Shown here: positions 12,015-25,294 of the stretch, in pieces
Layout of the letters: every line of letters begins with the position of its first letter
Numbering within the stretch: the first letter of the stretch is position 1
NCBI GenBank assembly: GCA_016647705.1
Contig: CM028340.1
Coordinates: 9,611,001 to 9,675,000 of the forward strand
DNA: 64,000 bases
Direction: 5' to 3'
Source of the DNA: Eucommia ulmoides
Taxonomy: Eukaryota; Streptophyta; Magnoliopsida; Garryales; Eucommiaceae
Program-made: the position numbers and the translations under genes
The notes under the pieces: model-generated
The model's input: the letters and a program-made list of their open reading frames with translations, nothing else
What the model was told of the DNA's origin: nothing
Databases searched by the model: none

Positions 12015-13421
12015 TGACAGGTGTAATCTACCTATATATTTCCAAACCGATTTTGTTAAGTTTTAGAGTATTTTTATAGCGTTTTTATTATGTTTTAATT
12101 AATTTTTATTCTTTTTGTATAAATCAGGTGTGTGGGGTGAAAAGGTATGAAAACGGAGTGTAAACGATTAAATCGGACCAAGAATGGTCGAAAAACAAGC
12201 ACAACGATAATATTCTGAAAAAGAAGCCCACCGCCGCGGCGTCCAAACCACCGCCGCGGCGGTGAAAATGCAGAGTGAGACAAATCTTGTTGGACATCCA
12301 CCGCTACGGCGATGAAATAGAAAGATGGTCCCTGAATCCACCGTTTTCTTCACCGCCTAGGCGATCACTTAACTGACATACTCCACCACCGCGGCGGTCA
12401 TCTCTGCACATATTAGATATTTTTTTGAGATATTTTCTATATTTAATCCCCTCTCCTCTCCTCTCCTTTGAGCCGCTCCATCCATTAGAGCCCTTAGGGA
12501 TTAGTATAGAATAGAGAGAGAGTTAGGGAAGTGCTCAAACAATTCCGAAAGAGAAGATTACCATGCAAAGAAGGAGAATTGATCGATGAATGGTTTCAGT
12601 GGCTAAACTTCAAACTACGGCTAAGTTCATCCATTCCTTTCTTTATTTCTTAACTTCAATAGTTGTTTGAGCATGTTTAGCTCAGTTTTCAATGTATAAA
12701 CGGCTATGACCATGAGTTAAACTTGGATTATCTATGGGATTAATATTATTTATAAAAATATAGTTTTGTTTGAGTTGTGTTTCTTTAATGATTGTTCTTC
12801 ATTATTTTGGTTGTGTTTGTCGTTATTCTATAATTATATACTAGTTTATATATATTAAGAATACTAGGTTTGACACTCGGGAGAGGTAATCCCGGATTCG
12901 GACTAGGTTAAACACAACACGACGATCCAATAACCCGGGAAGGAGTTGGAAAGTGTGCAATCGATGATGTTGGGGAAAGACTCACGTGACCTAGGGTCGT
13001 TAAGACATTGAGGGGGACTTCTTCATTGACACAAAGTCGCGTATTCCCTTATCTTACACTCGGGAGAGGTGGCGGAGGAGTTTACAAACTGAGATTGTCA
13101 GATCGGTCGAATGCCATTATTGTAAACTAAACGAAATCAAATGCGTTTAAGTAAATAAAGTTAATCCCTAGATAATCCATCCCCTAACCATCTCGTATTA
13201 GTATAATTAGTATAGATTAATTAGTAGTAGATTAATTTAGTATATTTTAATTTAAAATCATTCTTTTTAGCCTAGATAAAGTTAGGTCATGATAATTGCG
13301 GTACTCGATAATAACGACAACCAATCCCTGTGGACACGATACCCCTACTCTCCCCAATTTATACTAAAACTTGACCTCGTATACTTTCGAGTGAAAGTAG
13401 CGACGTATTTACATGCTACCA
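12015..13421 (+). mobile_element. Solo LTR, copy 2 (1407 bp), inserted in the copia integrase
   Basis: It begins TGACAGGTG and ends GCTACCA. The 5-bp flanks ATCGT (12010-12014) and ATCGT (13422-13426) are identical. It splits the copia integrase frame between the SCCFVGYTKR and FYDPTSRSF parts, which rejoin when it is removed. It is homologous to 7585-8878. It carries GC-rich CACCGCCGCGGCGGT stretches that are eroded in copy 1. Confidence 0.93.
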
Positions 13422-14640
13422 ATCGTTTAGTGTACCCAACAAAGCAGCAGCTAATTGTTCTTAAGTCTAGTTTTCTTTTATTTGGCCTGTAAGACCATGC
13501 CTCTGCTAGACAACCCCAAACGTATAAATACTTATGCTAGGCTTTATGCCTAACCACAGTTCATAAGGGGTTTTAGCCACCGCTTTACTTGGTACCCTAT
13601 TCAGGATATATGCTACAGTCTTAAGTTCTTCTCCCCACAATGATTCTATTAAAGGAAAATGAATTATCATACTTCCTACCATGTCCTTAAACGTTCTGTT
13701 CCGTCTCTCAGCAACACGGTTCATACCGGGTTTACCTGGCATGGTGTACTGTGGGTTGATTCCACATTTCTCTAGGAATTTAGCAAAGGGACTTGGACGT
13801 TATTTTCCTAATCCGTCAAATCTCCCGTAGTATTCGCCACCATGGTTTGATTTGACATTCTTAACTTTCTTTCCAAGTTAAAGTTCTATTTCAACTTTTA
13901 AAGACTTAAGTGTGTCCTAGAATTGAGACTTCTCATGAATTAAATATAGGTACCCATAACAAGAGCAGTCGTCTATGAATGTAATAAAATATTGTTGTCT
14001 ATTCCAAGATGCCGTAGGGAATAGTCCCCAGTACGTATTAGATCTAAGACACCGGAACTCCTATTGGCACCCAATTTCCATATGTTTATATGTTCCCATT
14101 TACTCATTCAATACAAATTTTAAAATTTGTTAAATCAAGGGGATCAAGAATTTTGCCAGAAACAAGCATCTTTATTCTCTATTTAGAGATATGTCATAGA
14201 TGTCTGTGCCAAAGTATGGAAAAATTCTCATTAGCTAATTTGCGTTTTGTACCACAATTAGTTATCTGCAAGATTTCATTATATGAAGTAATGGTATCCA
14301 ACAACAATAGATTATCAATTAAAGAATCAATAACAATTTCCAAATGAATAAGAAAAACCAAATTTGTCCAATGTAGAAATAGAAACCAAATACTGTCTAA
14401 GTGACGGTATTATGTATATTTCTTTCAAATCCGAAAAATAACCATTTTTTAAGGATAATCTAAATGTCCATATTGCCTCAATAACAACGGTTTTGTCATT
14501 GCCCACATAAATGCGTCTTTCACCATTAATTGGCTTTCGGCTCCACAGGCAACTCTACATAGACACACTTATATGAGTAGTAGCACCAGAAACTACCCGC
14601 CGAGTGCGACTAGGTACAGAAGTTAAATTAACCTTAGAAC
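13422..14640 (-). pseudogene. Copia integrase and pre-integrase region, broken
   Basis: The fragment at 13506-13742 reads [19 protein letters not shown] and [20 protein letters not shown], then KTPYELWLG. This is the second half of a copia integrase core, with the glutamate region NRVAERRN. Upstream sequence to about 14640 holds the weaker pre-integrase region with many stops. The enzyme would integrate cDNA. The solo LTR at its left end disrupts the C-terminal part. Confidence 0.85.
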
Positions 14641-15450
14641 AAACTAGAGTGAGAAGCATATTCTTCTTTACACGCCATGCAGCGTACTTGGAACAATCTG
14701 TTTTTATATGTCCAGCTTTCTTGTAGAAGAAACAAGTGAAATCCTGATCCTAATTCTTTTGCAATTTGGACTGTTGTGTTCCAACTACAGATTCCTAACA
14801 TTTATCTCTTTGTCATTTATTTCCCTTAGAGGTAGTAGCTAAGTGAGCATTGTCTGTCATTTCTCACTTAATTATTTTCTTCTTCTTGCACACAGTCAGA
14901 CATGAGCTCATTAAGAGTCCATTTATCCTTTAAAGTATTATAACTCACTGTAAACTGATTGTATTATGCAGAAAGAGAAAATGAGTATTAAATGCACGAG
15001 CTAGTCCTTAGACAACTCTAACTTTAGTGCCTTTAGTTCTGAAGCGACATTGGACATTTCCATAATGTATTCTCTTACATTCCATTTTCTTTTTATACTT
15101 TATTGAGACAAGATTAGCTAAAAAAATAATTGTCTCTAACTTTTCGTTCCTTACAAAACATTTTTCTATTTCCTTAGGGAACGTCTCAGTAGTTACCTTC
15201 TCGGATATACCGCCCCTAAATATTTTTGGAACACTACGTCGGATCATCATAAGATTTATGCGATTAGAACGGTCTCATCTCTTATATTCCCTTTTAGCCT
15301 TAGGGGAACTTTCTTCAATGAGAAGTGAATATTGTTCTTTCCTTAGCGCAAAGTCAAGATCCACGCAGTCGAGAATAATTGAAATGTTCTCTCTCTAATC
15401 CTTAAGGTTCGTGTCGTTATGCAGTAGAAGGGAATTTATGTTGGCAGTAT
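14640..15450 (-). pseudogene. Copia gag with zinc knuckle, broken
   Basis: The fragment at 15008-15250 reads PKEIEKCFVRNEKLETI and FLANLVSIKYKKK, a block typical of copia gag (UBN2 type). At about 14700-14750 the minus strand reads CFFYKKAGHIKTDC, a CCHC zinc knuckle whose second cysteine has become tyrosine. Stops and a frameshift follow the first block. Gag would package the element RNA. Confidence 0.85.
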
Positions 15451-15801
15451 AGTAGTCGTAACTATACAAAAAAATAAAATAAACAAGCATACATACAAGC
15501 ATGTAATAAAATAATAAAATTAGACATAAATAATTAATCCAAAATTAAGGACCCATCTCAAGATACATAGCACAACATTAATTCTTAGTCTTTGGACAAA
15601 GGAATTAACTGTAATTGATACTCTCAACGCAGTAATCAAATGTAAATACTAGGTCCTGTCAAACAATAAACCTTTATTTGGACCGACTTATTGTTCACAT
15701 GAAAACTTAATAATCATCACACATTTATTCTCACATGTATATTTATTATTTGACCAAACAATAACCTTCATTTGGTCCGATTATTGATTACATAGATAAT
15801 A
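15451..15801 (-). other. Copia leader, left part, with degenerate repeats
   Basis: This lies between gag and the inserted Ty3-like element. A unit of about 100 bp with CAAACAATAACCTTCATTTGG and TTATTGNTNACAT occurs near 15660-15700 and 15755-15800. It occurs once more after the insertion near 30540-30595, confirming that both sides belong to the same leader. Confidence 0.6.
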
Positions 15802-16806
15802 TGTAACGGCTTGATATTCCAGGGCCGTCACTCTATTTCTCCACTTGGAGAATTAATACTAAATTCGAAAAATCAATATTTTGTTCTATAAAATTCGATA
15901 AATTTTTACAACAACGATAATAATTTTAATTATCAACTACAATTGAATGAACAATATTTGTTGTTAAAAAATATTTATAATTTCTCCAATCATAATAATA
16001 ATAATTAAAAAAAAAAAAAAAAAACGTGTTTTGTTTAAAATATGCTTGGATCTTAATAGAAATTCTAATATAATTTTCGACGCCGTTTTATATTATGATT
16101 ACTATTTACTGTAACGGTTAGAATGGTTTAAACAAATATTCCGATGATAATAATATAATTCATAGTTATTAATTTAACAAGTATGTTAAATTATAATTTG
16201 CAATTAAAATTATCATTAGTGATTTTAATAGCCATAAAATGCCACAAATCAATGATCCTTAAATTGTTGATAACCCATTACTACTTAGTAGTAAATATTT
16301 CACTATAATATATCCTAAAAACATGTATAACGAATTCAATAAATCAATTGTAAATAATAAACACAATTATCACAAATAGAAATTCCTATATAAATTCTTG
16401 TTGCCGTTTCGTTCTCACCGACCCTACAACCAAATTTGTGGGATTATGAGTCAACACTCTGTAGAATTTTCAATCCCTCTAACACATGTATTTAATTAAT
16501 ACAACACATAAATCACATAAGCATGATTTCCATATTATTTTCACATCATCACAATTATTTCATAAAATTTAACAATTAAAATTCAACAATAATAATAACA
16601 TAAATCACACAATTGAAAAATTAAATACATATACTAAAAGAGTTAGAAATTATATCTAAAATTCGTAACCGAAATTCGAATTGAAATATTCTGAACCGAA
16701 ATATTATCTTTTCACTAGATACTATCAAACTTAATAATAATTATCTCAATTAACTTTTCTTCATTCTTTCTAAAAACATATTGTCGCTTCCCCATCCCTC
16801 CTTTTG

Positions 16807-16872
<66 letters not shown>

Positions 16873-16965
16873 CTATACATTTTTGCACCCCCCCTTTCTA
16901 TATCCTACGTGATAATAATAAGAAACATTATTTTTAATATAATTTATACACACAAGCCACTATAT
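15802..16965 (-). repeat. 3' LTR of the nested Ty3-like element, left segment
   Basis: It aligns with the 5' LTR at 28739-30472. It lacks about 200 bp present there (about 28980-29210). It contains a CT run followed by a TA run (16810-16868). The second segment is 25295-25649, after the CACTA element. Confidence 0.9.
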
Positions 16966-17099
16966 CATTATAAGAAAAAAGATTTTTTTATCACGTTTGA
17001 TATATATAATTTATCTCATTTTTTGAATAAATTGTGATTATATAATTATAAATGACATATAATCTCGCTTAAAAAAATTTGTGTGATAAAAAAAAATTA

Positions 17100-17570
17100 T
17101 CTCAAAAATTTAATTAAGCGTGTTAATAAATAATCAGTTTTATCACAGTTTTCATTTTAAACGTGATAATTATAAGTCTCCTTCCGCCTTTTGGTTCACA
17201 CCTAAATCTGTCTCACGGTTTCTATTCTCTACCCTAGCAGTCTTCTCCCTCTCTCTCTCTCACCAATCTCTTCATTTCTCTCTTTCACCTGCTCTCACGA
17301 TGACACGATCTAACCTAACCCTAGACTTCTCACGCCATTGCTCGTTTTACGCCGCTGCTCTCGATTGGCCGGCCACGACGATCCTCTTCTCAATTTGTCG
17401 ATGTCGATGCTCTTCTCGATTAGCAACTTCTCTTCTTTTCTCTGTCTTATCACACCGCTACTCTTGATTCTTCTCCGATTGTCAAAATCTTGCAATTTTA
17501 CCGTTCACCAGTTCGAACTTTAGCATTGATTGTATACCTTCTTCTGCAAAACCTTGCTGACCGATATTGT
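17100..17570 (+). other. CT-rich, GC-raised block inside the CACTA element
   Basis: About 17180-17500 differs from the AT-rich surroundings: CT runs, then a segment such as CGATTGGCCGGCCACGACG. A 115-codon frame (17120-17467) covers it, but no protein family is recognised. It may be the transposon's own leader or a piece of captured host gene. Confidence 0.4.
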
Positions 17571-17578
17571 GCATGAAG

Positions 17579-20500
17579 CATAGTTTTAAATCGCTGTAAC
17601 GGCAATCGTAACGGTAACGGACGCAGTGACGCGGAAGCGGGGGTGAAGCGGGTGTAATGTAATGGTAACGGACATCGCGGTCGTGAATTTTTATTTTCAA
17701 TTCACAACCTCTATAAATCTAATATATTAAAGTCTTTTACTTTAAAATAGATTATAATCAAGTTATATATACATAAGTCATCAATAAAAAATATTCAAAT
17801 TACATATATGTGAAGCATTGATATCACCACCAAAACGAATGTCGGGCAGGATCTTGCACTTGATCTTGATCTTCATTTTGTTGTTGGGGATAATATTGTT
17901 GAGGGGAATAGTACGAGTATTATTGATCTTGTTGAGGAAAATAATATGGGGCAACATTTGGCTCGTACTGCATCGATGGATTGACCGGGTAATCTTGGAA
18001 AGCCATGTATGGGTAGAGTGACTCATGAGATGGTACCTGACTTCCGTAGTTACTTCCCTGACTATCAGAAATACTACCTTGAGATGATTCATTAAGATTA
18101 AAGCTTCCCAGAGATTGTTGCAAATCAGATGTATGATCAGTCTGATTTTATTTTTTTTGTTGATCGAGGTTTACTGCTACCCCAGTGCCTTTGAACATTC
18201 GTGGGATGTTCTCCAACATCATAATCATCTGGAGCACCATGAAGTCCGTAATCACCAGAATAAGAACCAACACGACTAGGATCAACATAAGCTGCACCTC
18301 CTCCACTCGATGTTGCCCCCTGATCATCATCATCACTACCTCGACCGTCACCTGAAGGCCCCGAGCTAGAAATATTTACACGTTCTGGAGGGGGTTGTAA
18401 TCCTTCGTCTTCGTCTTCATCTGCATCAGAATCATCAATCCAAGTTTGAACTCTCGGGTCTCCATCTAACAAAGGGTCTTCTCTTTCTTCCAACTAGGGG
18501 CTCAATGGATCATCTTCCTCAAAAATATAATCCAAATTAATTGGATTAAAGCTCGAATCAATTTCTTCTTGAGTTTTCCTCATGGTATTTCGAATTTTCA
18601 ACTTCATGTTATAGTGGATGAAAATTAACTTTTGAAGCTTAATATATTTCAACCTATTTCTAGTTTTCGTATGAATTAAGCTCTAAGTAAACCAATTTCA
18701 TTCGCAATTTGATGAAGACGTAGTCTAACTTAATACTCTCACAGCAATGTGCTGAAGTTCAGGTGCACATAAACCGTACAAAATCCACCATTCAACTATA
18801 AAACGAATAACCAATATGTTAAATTAATAAGTTTATATATTCTAAATAAAACAAAAAGTAAATGACATACTCTAAAATGAATAAATATATATTTTCGGGA
18901 TTAGTTTGATTAACTGCTCTTTGTGCCAAAGGCGAACCAAATGTCTCTCCTTTTTTTCGAAATAATAGCATCTAAAAAGTTAAATTTTTTAAATTAAAAT
19001 ATTATTATAAATCAAATTTTTAATAACTTTATCATTACTTACTTGATTAATTGCTCTAAGTTGAAAATCTAAATCTGGATTCAATCTTTGAATAACATTT
19101 TGTGTTTCCTGCATTACTTCCTTCGTAATAGATTCAGTATGAGAACCACCATATTGATATTGTGGATTCAAAAAATAACCTACATTTATATAAAAGTTAA
19201 TATACATTAATAAATTTAAACAATAATTTTACTTAAACAAAATATAAGTATATGACTAAAAAAATGACTTTACCGACAGCGTGTAACTCATGATGCAATT
19301 GGTTTGACCATCGTTTGTCAATGATTTTCCAATAATCTTTCCAATGACGAGTGCTTTTTTCAATTCTCAACTTTGCTTTATTAATTGCTTCATATATAAA
19401 TTCCATAGTTGGCTTTTCATCCCCATCAACTAATCGCAAGGCCCTGACCAGTGGTTCTTGCACTTTCAGTATATCACGTGCCTTCTTCCAAAAATTATTT
19501 TCGAGGATCAAGTCTTGAACCTCAGCCGCTGCATCACTACGAGACCACTTACAGTTTCTCCATTCATCAGATGAGAACATGGTCCTCAAGTTATCTCTAT
19601 ATCTTACCAAACTTTCAATAGCCAAAAAATTTGTGGCAAATCTAGTTATCGTAGGGCGAAGCAATTCTCGGTCATCGTTATACCTTTTCATCATATGATA
19701 CACCGTCGGGGTATTATAGATGAATGTCGTTATTGATTTAGCCGCATCTATCAACTTTGACACACTTTTTTTCTTGCCTATGTCTTCAAGAATTAAGTCA
19801 ATGCAATGTGCAGGACATGCCGTCCAATACAATTTTTTTCTTTTTTCCATTAACTTAAGCCCCCCAGCTTTTATTGTTGCCTCATTGTCGATGACTACTT
19901 GAACAACATATTATTCTCCAATTTCTTCTATCACGGTGTCAAGTAATCCAAAATAGTAATCGCCAGTCCGACTTGGCACATGCGATGCATCAATGGACTT
20001 ATGAAAAATGGTGCCCCGATTGCAGTAGACCAAAAAATTGATGATATGATCCTTCTTTATATTGCTCCATCCGTCGCACATAATTGTCACCCCTCTCTCC
20101 TTCTAGATTCCCTGAAATGATTTAATTCAATTTTTCATCTCATTATACTCGTTAGGCAAAAATACTTCTGACACTTCATAAGATATAGAGCCCTTCACAC
20201 CAGGCCCTAATTCTGCTGCAATATTGAGCATTGGTTGTGTCCACGGAGATTCTGCAACATGAAATGGAAAACGATTGTAAAATAAGAACTTTGACACCGC
20301 GGCTCCTAATTTACTTCTTTTGTCTTTCATTTTCTGTGGATTGATTTTTTGTTGTTTTGGACCTCTATTCTTTTCTATTACAAGATCCATTGCCCACAAT
20401 CTACTTTCAGGGCCTTCAAGATCAATCCATTCAAATCCACTCCGAGTAGACGTTGATCGGCTAAATAAACATTTCATCTTACTAGCTAATCCACGCTTCG

Positions 20501-22292
20501 ACAGTATTAATCCAGATCCAGAACCACCGCCACTCTTATATTGTGATCTTTGAGACCCGTAATGTCTCCTCAATTTTTCTCTTTCTTCAAATTCATATTG
20601 TGCGGCTAAACTTTATTTTTTAGCCATTGCCAATTCCGAATCATCATCGGAAGAATTCCCGGGATCATCATAGTCATAGTTGCCCTGAAGTTGGGCTTCC
20701 AATTCTTCTTTCCTTTTTTGTTTATCTAAACGCTTCTTTTTTATGTCTATAAGGTGCTTCATCATTTCTTCTTGATTTATGTGCCAAATGTTCTTTAACT
20801 CGTGTAATCCCCCCCTTAATTACACGGTCACAAAATTTGCATTGAGCATCATGGCGACTATTGTTGACAGGGGTGGCAAATTTCCATACAATATCATCAC
20901 TGATATTGACACTAGCACTACCTTCCGAAATATTACGCGGCATTCTGAAAATTTTAAATTACATTACAATTAGTTTGATATTTAAACTTATTTTTTTACA
21001 AACTAGATTCTGACATTTCAAATTTACTTCATACTCTCCTTCAGTTTCTTTGACTTTTTTTTTTTTTTTTTGGTCTAAAATAACTTTTAAATCAATGAAA
21101 AATAAAAACAAATGTATTACAAATTTAAGTATGTAAACCAAGAAGATTCTGAATTAGGATATTGAGATAAAGTGTAAAATTAATTGATGGTAAGTTGATA
21201 AATTCCAAAATTTAAAGGGGTATAAAACGTAAAACTAATAGAAGTAAAAGTGTGAAGTTCACCGTTCATATTAAAGAGAAAAAATTTAGGGAAAAGCTTC
21301 TTAGGTAATATATTTCTAATATAATTATTATTCCGCTAAATATATTTTGTAATTTTAATTGAAATAGAAAATAATTTCATTAAATATATTTTAAATTTTT
21401 TATTTTAATTCATTTCCATTTGTACCTTAATATTTTTATTTTGTTATTTTTCAAATTAATCATAATATTTTGTTATTAATCAAAAAAATATTTTTATTTA
21501 AAATGTATATATAACGAGAAGTCTCCATAATTTAAAATGTTTAATCAATTAACAAAACAAAATTATGCACAATACAATATAAACAACAACCATAAAAATA
21601 AAATATAAATAGAAACTAACCTAAAAGGTTTGAATGTTCAAGTACTCCGCCTAACGACAATAAATCGCTAAATATAGAAAAAAGAAATATAAATCTAAGT
21701 ATATAATTTAGATAAATTGAGGGAGAAATAAGAAAATTTTATACTTGTTATGTGATATGTTTAGAGTATGAAGTTAAATTTATAGCGAGAGAAACCAACT
21801 ACAAACTTAGTTTGCATTATTGATCTACAAAAAAAAGAAACGATACAAAAACCTTTAACAAAGGCTAGTCTAGGCCTCATGATGATATTCTCACATTTTC
21901 AAATAATTTATAAACTTTATCAAAGGCTATTTTATCAAATAGTCTATGCCTCATGTGCACGTGATGATATTCTATTTCCCACATTCTCAAATAAGTTAAA
22001 TTTTATCAAAAACTAGTAGACTAAGTAGAGACTAAGTAGAGTCTAGGCCTCATGTGCACTTGATGAAAAGGGGTCAAATAAGTTTTATTAAAGATAGTCT
22101 AGGCCTGCTTTACAAAATAGCCTGTGCATATTTGGTTGTAATATTCCCACAATGCAGAGTAACGGTCATAACGGACCGTAACGGTGTGATTTCATATCAC
22201 AGCCCTGTAACGGGCTGTAACGGAATCGAAGGCTTCCGATCCCATTACATAACGGACGTTACGTTACGTAACGGCCGTTTTTTAAAACTATG
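17579..22292 (-). mobile_element. hAT transposon, nested in the CACTA element
   Basis: It begins CATAGTTTTAAA at 17579 and ends TTTAAAACTATG at 22292, perfect 12-bp inverted ends. The 8-bp flanks GCATGAAG at 17571-17578 and 22293-22300 are identical. Subterminal zones are rich in GTAACGG and CCGTTAC repeats (17597-17680 and 22155-22280). It carries a dead transposase gene on the minus strand. This is a full-length element of 4714 bp and the youngest insertion in the stack. Confidence 0.97.
17824..20943 (-). pseudogene. hAT transposase (BED, DUF659, C-terminal dimerisation), broken
   Basis: Starting at 20943, an N-terminal BED zinc finger reads CKFCDRVIKGGITRVKEHL. The middle contains GVTIMCDGW (about 20065-20090), the DUF659 signature, then ACPAHCIDLILEDIGKKK and TRFATNFLAIESL (19233-19850). 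After inferred introns at about 19180-19273, 18975-19043 and 18800-18890 comes VEWWILYG with TTSSSNCE (about 18690-18785), the hAT dimerisation region. A tail rich in D, S and Q follows (18137-18493, 17829-18123). There are at least nine in-frame stops and one frameshift near 20745. Many stops fit Q or R codons changed by C-to-T. Confidence 0.92.
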
Positions 22293-22300
22293 GCATGAAG

Positions 22301-24457
22301 AAATTGGTTCATCCCATGTGTTTGGTAATCAGAATCAAGAAAGTTTCAATTTCTCTCTGTAACACTAAATCATTCTCCATTCCCCTTATCCCCGCTCAAT
22401 TCTCACTTCCAAGTATTATGCCAATCTTGCTTCCTCTCTTGCTTTCTAGTTGTTTTTGTTTATTTTTTTTATGATTTTATTCTATTTCTCTTACTGCTCC
22501 TTTGTTGTTCATATTTACTTCTCGATTTTTAGAATTTTGAGATGTGATTGTCAATTTTGTACTTGTGTCAAAGTATAAGTGATTGTTTATTTGTAATTTA
22601 ATTATGTTCTTATGGTATGCCTATCTCTTCTTCTGCTGCAATTGTTGTTAGGGGTTTGAACACGAATCTAAGCTTCACCATGAATAGCATCACAATTTCC
22701 ACGGTTTAGCTCGGATTGGCACTGTAGTGCTCCACCGTCTTTATCATCTCTCCTTGCGGTTGCAAGTTATGTCCCTCTGGTGAGATCTTAGCTTTTTATT
22801 TGGTTTCAATCTAGATTTGCAGTTGAGTTTTATTGACAGCTCCTCTATTTCTGATCAGATTTGAGCATTTTTTCATCCTGATCTATATTTTGGGACTATT
22901 GTATGGTTGTAAACCGTGGAGAAGAATGAATCCACATGCTCCAGGAAAAGAAAGAAATCTTTAGGGGTATCTAAGACTTCTGCAACCTTTAAAAAACCCA
23001 AGCCCTCTCATGCTTTTGTACGACTATCTCCCCCAAGCAAATTTGTTAATAAATATCCCTTTGAAATCAGACATCCAAACAGAAAAACCGGCACTGAGAT
23101 TGTCTTGTCATGATAACTCAAAATCTTACACTTAATATCTGGAAGGAAAATTATCAAGTAATTAGCAAAATGCAATTCTCCCCTTGTCAACCTATTCCCA
23201 CGCACTCTAATTTTGCATAGCTTGACAATCTTCGAACTTCACCTAAAGATTTCATTATTTTATTCTACACAAAGGTTCTAGATAAAATGCATACTCGTGG
23301 AATGGGCCTCGTGTCATAAAGACCAGACAACCTACAAAGCAGAGAAGTAGAAATGGAGGTTTCTAAAGAACTTGTTCATTGCCATACTGTTAACTCGCTT
23401 TTATTTTGAAAAATTCCATGTTCTAATTGTGGAATTTCCAGGACTAGGGTGGGAGAAATAGAACAAGACTGTTTGATTGCTTATAGAGCTATTATGTTGA
23501 TTTTTTAATGTCTAATGATTTCTAGTGATCCTTTGAGTTTCAGGTCTGTTATAGTTACATCTCTTGGACTTATTAGTCTTCTTTGCTTTCAGAACTCGTA
23601 TCATTCTTCCTGCTTTGAACTTTTTGAGGTAGGTAGGCAAGGAACAATAATTGTGTGTTGAGGGACTAGTTAAGATCACACCCGAGCATTGTCTAAGCAA
23701 GGCCCAATTATTTTCCCCCAATACAAAAAAGAATTGCAATTAATGCCAGTGATTAAAAGGGCAATGTATATGTACAAATTCATTAGGTGAGATTGAACAG
23801 CCTTGGTAGAATTATTTCTAGTACATATATACCCTGATTTGTAGTACTACGTATATATTACATCATATAGCTCGTGGGTAATGAAACAAGTAATGATGCA
23901 TTCTTTAGTTTGCATATTGGTGTTATTTGGAATTCTAAATCTAAATACAAAGTCTACTCTTTTCCATCATGGTGTCATGGTACCAGATAAATGGATTTTA
24001 ATACATATCGAATTTTATGTAGGATAATCGTTCAACTGAACCAATTCATTTGGTTCTGTTGATGTATTGTTCTGCATTTTTTTGCATGTTTTTAGGAAAC
24101 TTTAAGATATTATATGTTCAAATTTAAACTATAAGGAGCAAAGTGATATTTTGGTTAAAATTTCAACGGTACAAAGTGTCAAAAAAAAAACTCGGGCTGA
24201 GTATTGTGCATGTTTTACTATTTTTGGTTAAGCTTCAGGGGTACGAAGTGATATATGGCATTACATGTTCAAATTTTCTGCAAGTTGAGATGCACTTGGA
24301 ATGGGAACTCTTTCCAAATTTGATGGAGTCTGTGTATTGTGCTTTGGGCTTATACTATTTTGTGCATTTTGTGCTTTGCTACTGTACATTATATGTGTTG
24401 TTGCTGTACTATTTTTTTTGTGTTTTGCATTTTATACTTTGCTGCTGCTAGGAACAG

Positions 24458-24506
<49 letters not shown>

Positions 24507-25200
24507 TTATATGAGTATATGCATGCTATATATTGATTTCTGTTATTATTTTTTTAATTTTGCAGTCCAAGTAAAGCCACTGTTGTTTGAGGATTGAAAA
24601 TCCACTTTTATCATTGGATATGGTCTACCATTACAAATCTTTATTTTTTAGTCACCCGACAACAAAAGCTAGCCGAATTTCACCTTTGGAACGCTCTATA
24701 GCTGAAACATTGGTAGATTAGTTCTCCATGAATTAGTTACTCTTATTTGTTTTTTATTTGTTTTGTACTTGATAGAAATTTTCCATTTTAAACATTTGTA
24801 CTTATAGAAATTTAAGTTTATTATTCCTTTTTTGAAAACAATGTTATTTATGTTTTTCATGTTGATGTAGAATTCTTATGTCATCAATATTTAAATTGTT
24901 TTAGAAATATGAAATTCATTTTTTAGTTAATTTTTTATAGCATTTTTTTTAATAAAATTGTGTTATAATTTTTTTTAATATAGATATGAGAAACAATCAC
25001 AGTTTTTAAATGTAATAGACAAGAGGGTAAACATATAAGTGTGATACAAATTTGAGATAAATGTTATCCAAATAATTACGATTTTTTATTTTGATCACAT
25101 ATGTATGATCATTTTAATGACAATTGAAAACTGAGATATTAGACGGACTAATTATCTCGGTTTTTAAGTATGATAAAAAATCTACCATCTTGATTTTTAA
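22301..25200 (+). other. CACTA interior, right part
   Basis: No transposase motif is recognised. A 65-codon frame at 22916-23113 is rich in K, S and P (KPKPSHAFVRLSPPSKF) but I cannot place it in a family. A run of about 44 A occurs at 24460-24503. The rest is AT-rich. It could hold captured gene pieces; the sequence alone does not show it. Confidence 0.4.
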
Positions 25201-25294
25201 CTGTGATAAAAAATCTACTTTTAATCACACCTCAATCTATCACGGTCAGCTTTGGGACCAAAAACCGTGATAAAAAGTCATTTTTCTTGTAGTG

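Larger units (their letters stand above)
16966..25294. mobile_element. CACTA (En/Spm-type) transposon, non-autonomous, 8.3 kb
   Basis: The right end reads CTTTTTATCACGG-type sequence that inverts to CACTACAAGAAAAATGAC. The left end reads CATTATAAGAAAAAAGAT, the same end with two C-to-T changes. The 3-bp flanks TAT (16963-16965 and 25295-25297) match, and the 5' LTR of the host element shows the empty site CCACTTTATGTGG. Subterminal ATCACGGTTT-like repeats occur at both ends. No En/Spm transposase motif is seen. A hAT element occupies 17579-22292. Confidence 0.9.

Noticed and set aside
17500-17520. tRNA-like box B (GTTCGAACT)
   Set aside because: No box A at the right distance and no cloverleaf; not a tRNA gene.
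22054-22362. 102-codon frame ending past the hAT right end
   Set aside because: It crosses the hAT terminus and subterminal repeats; not a gene.
24143-24597. Cysteine/leucine-rich frames near a poly(A) run
   Set aside because: Low-complexity TG/TA-rich sequence plus poly(A); no conserved motif. A retroposon end was considered, but no flanking duplication was found.
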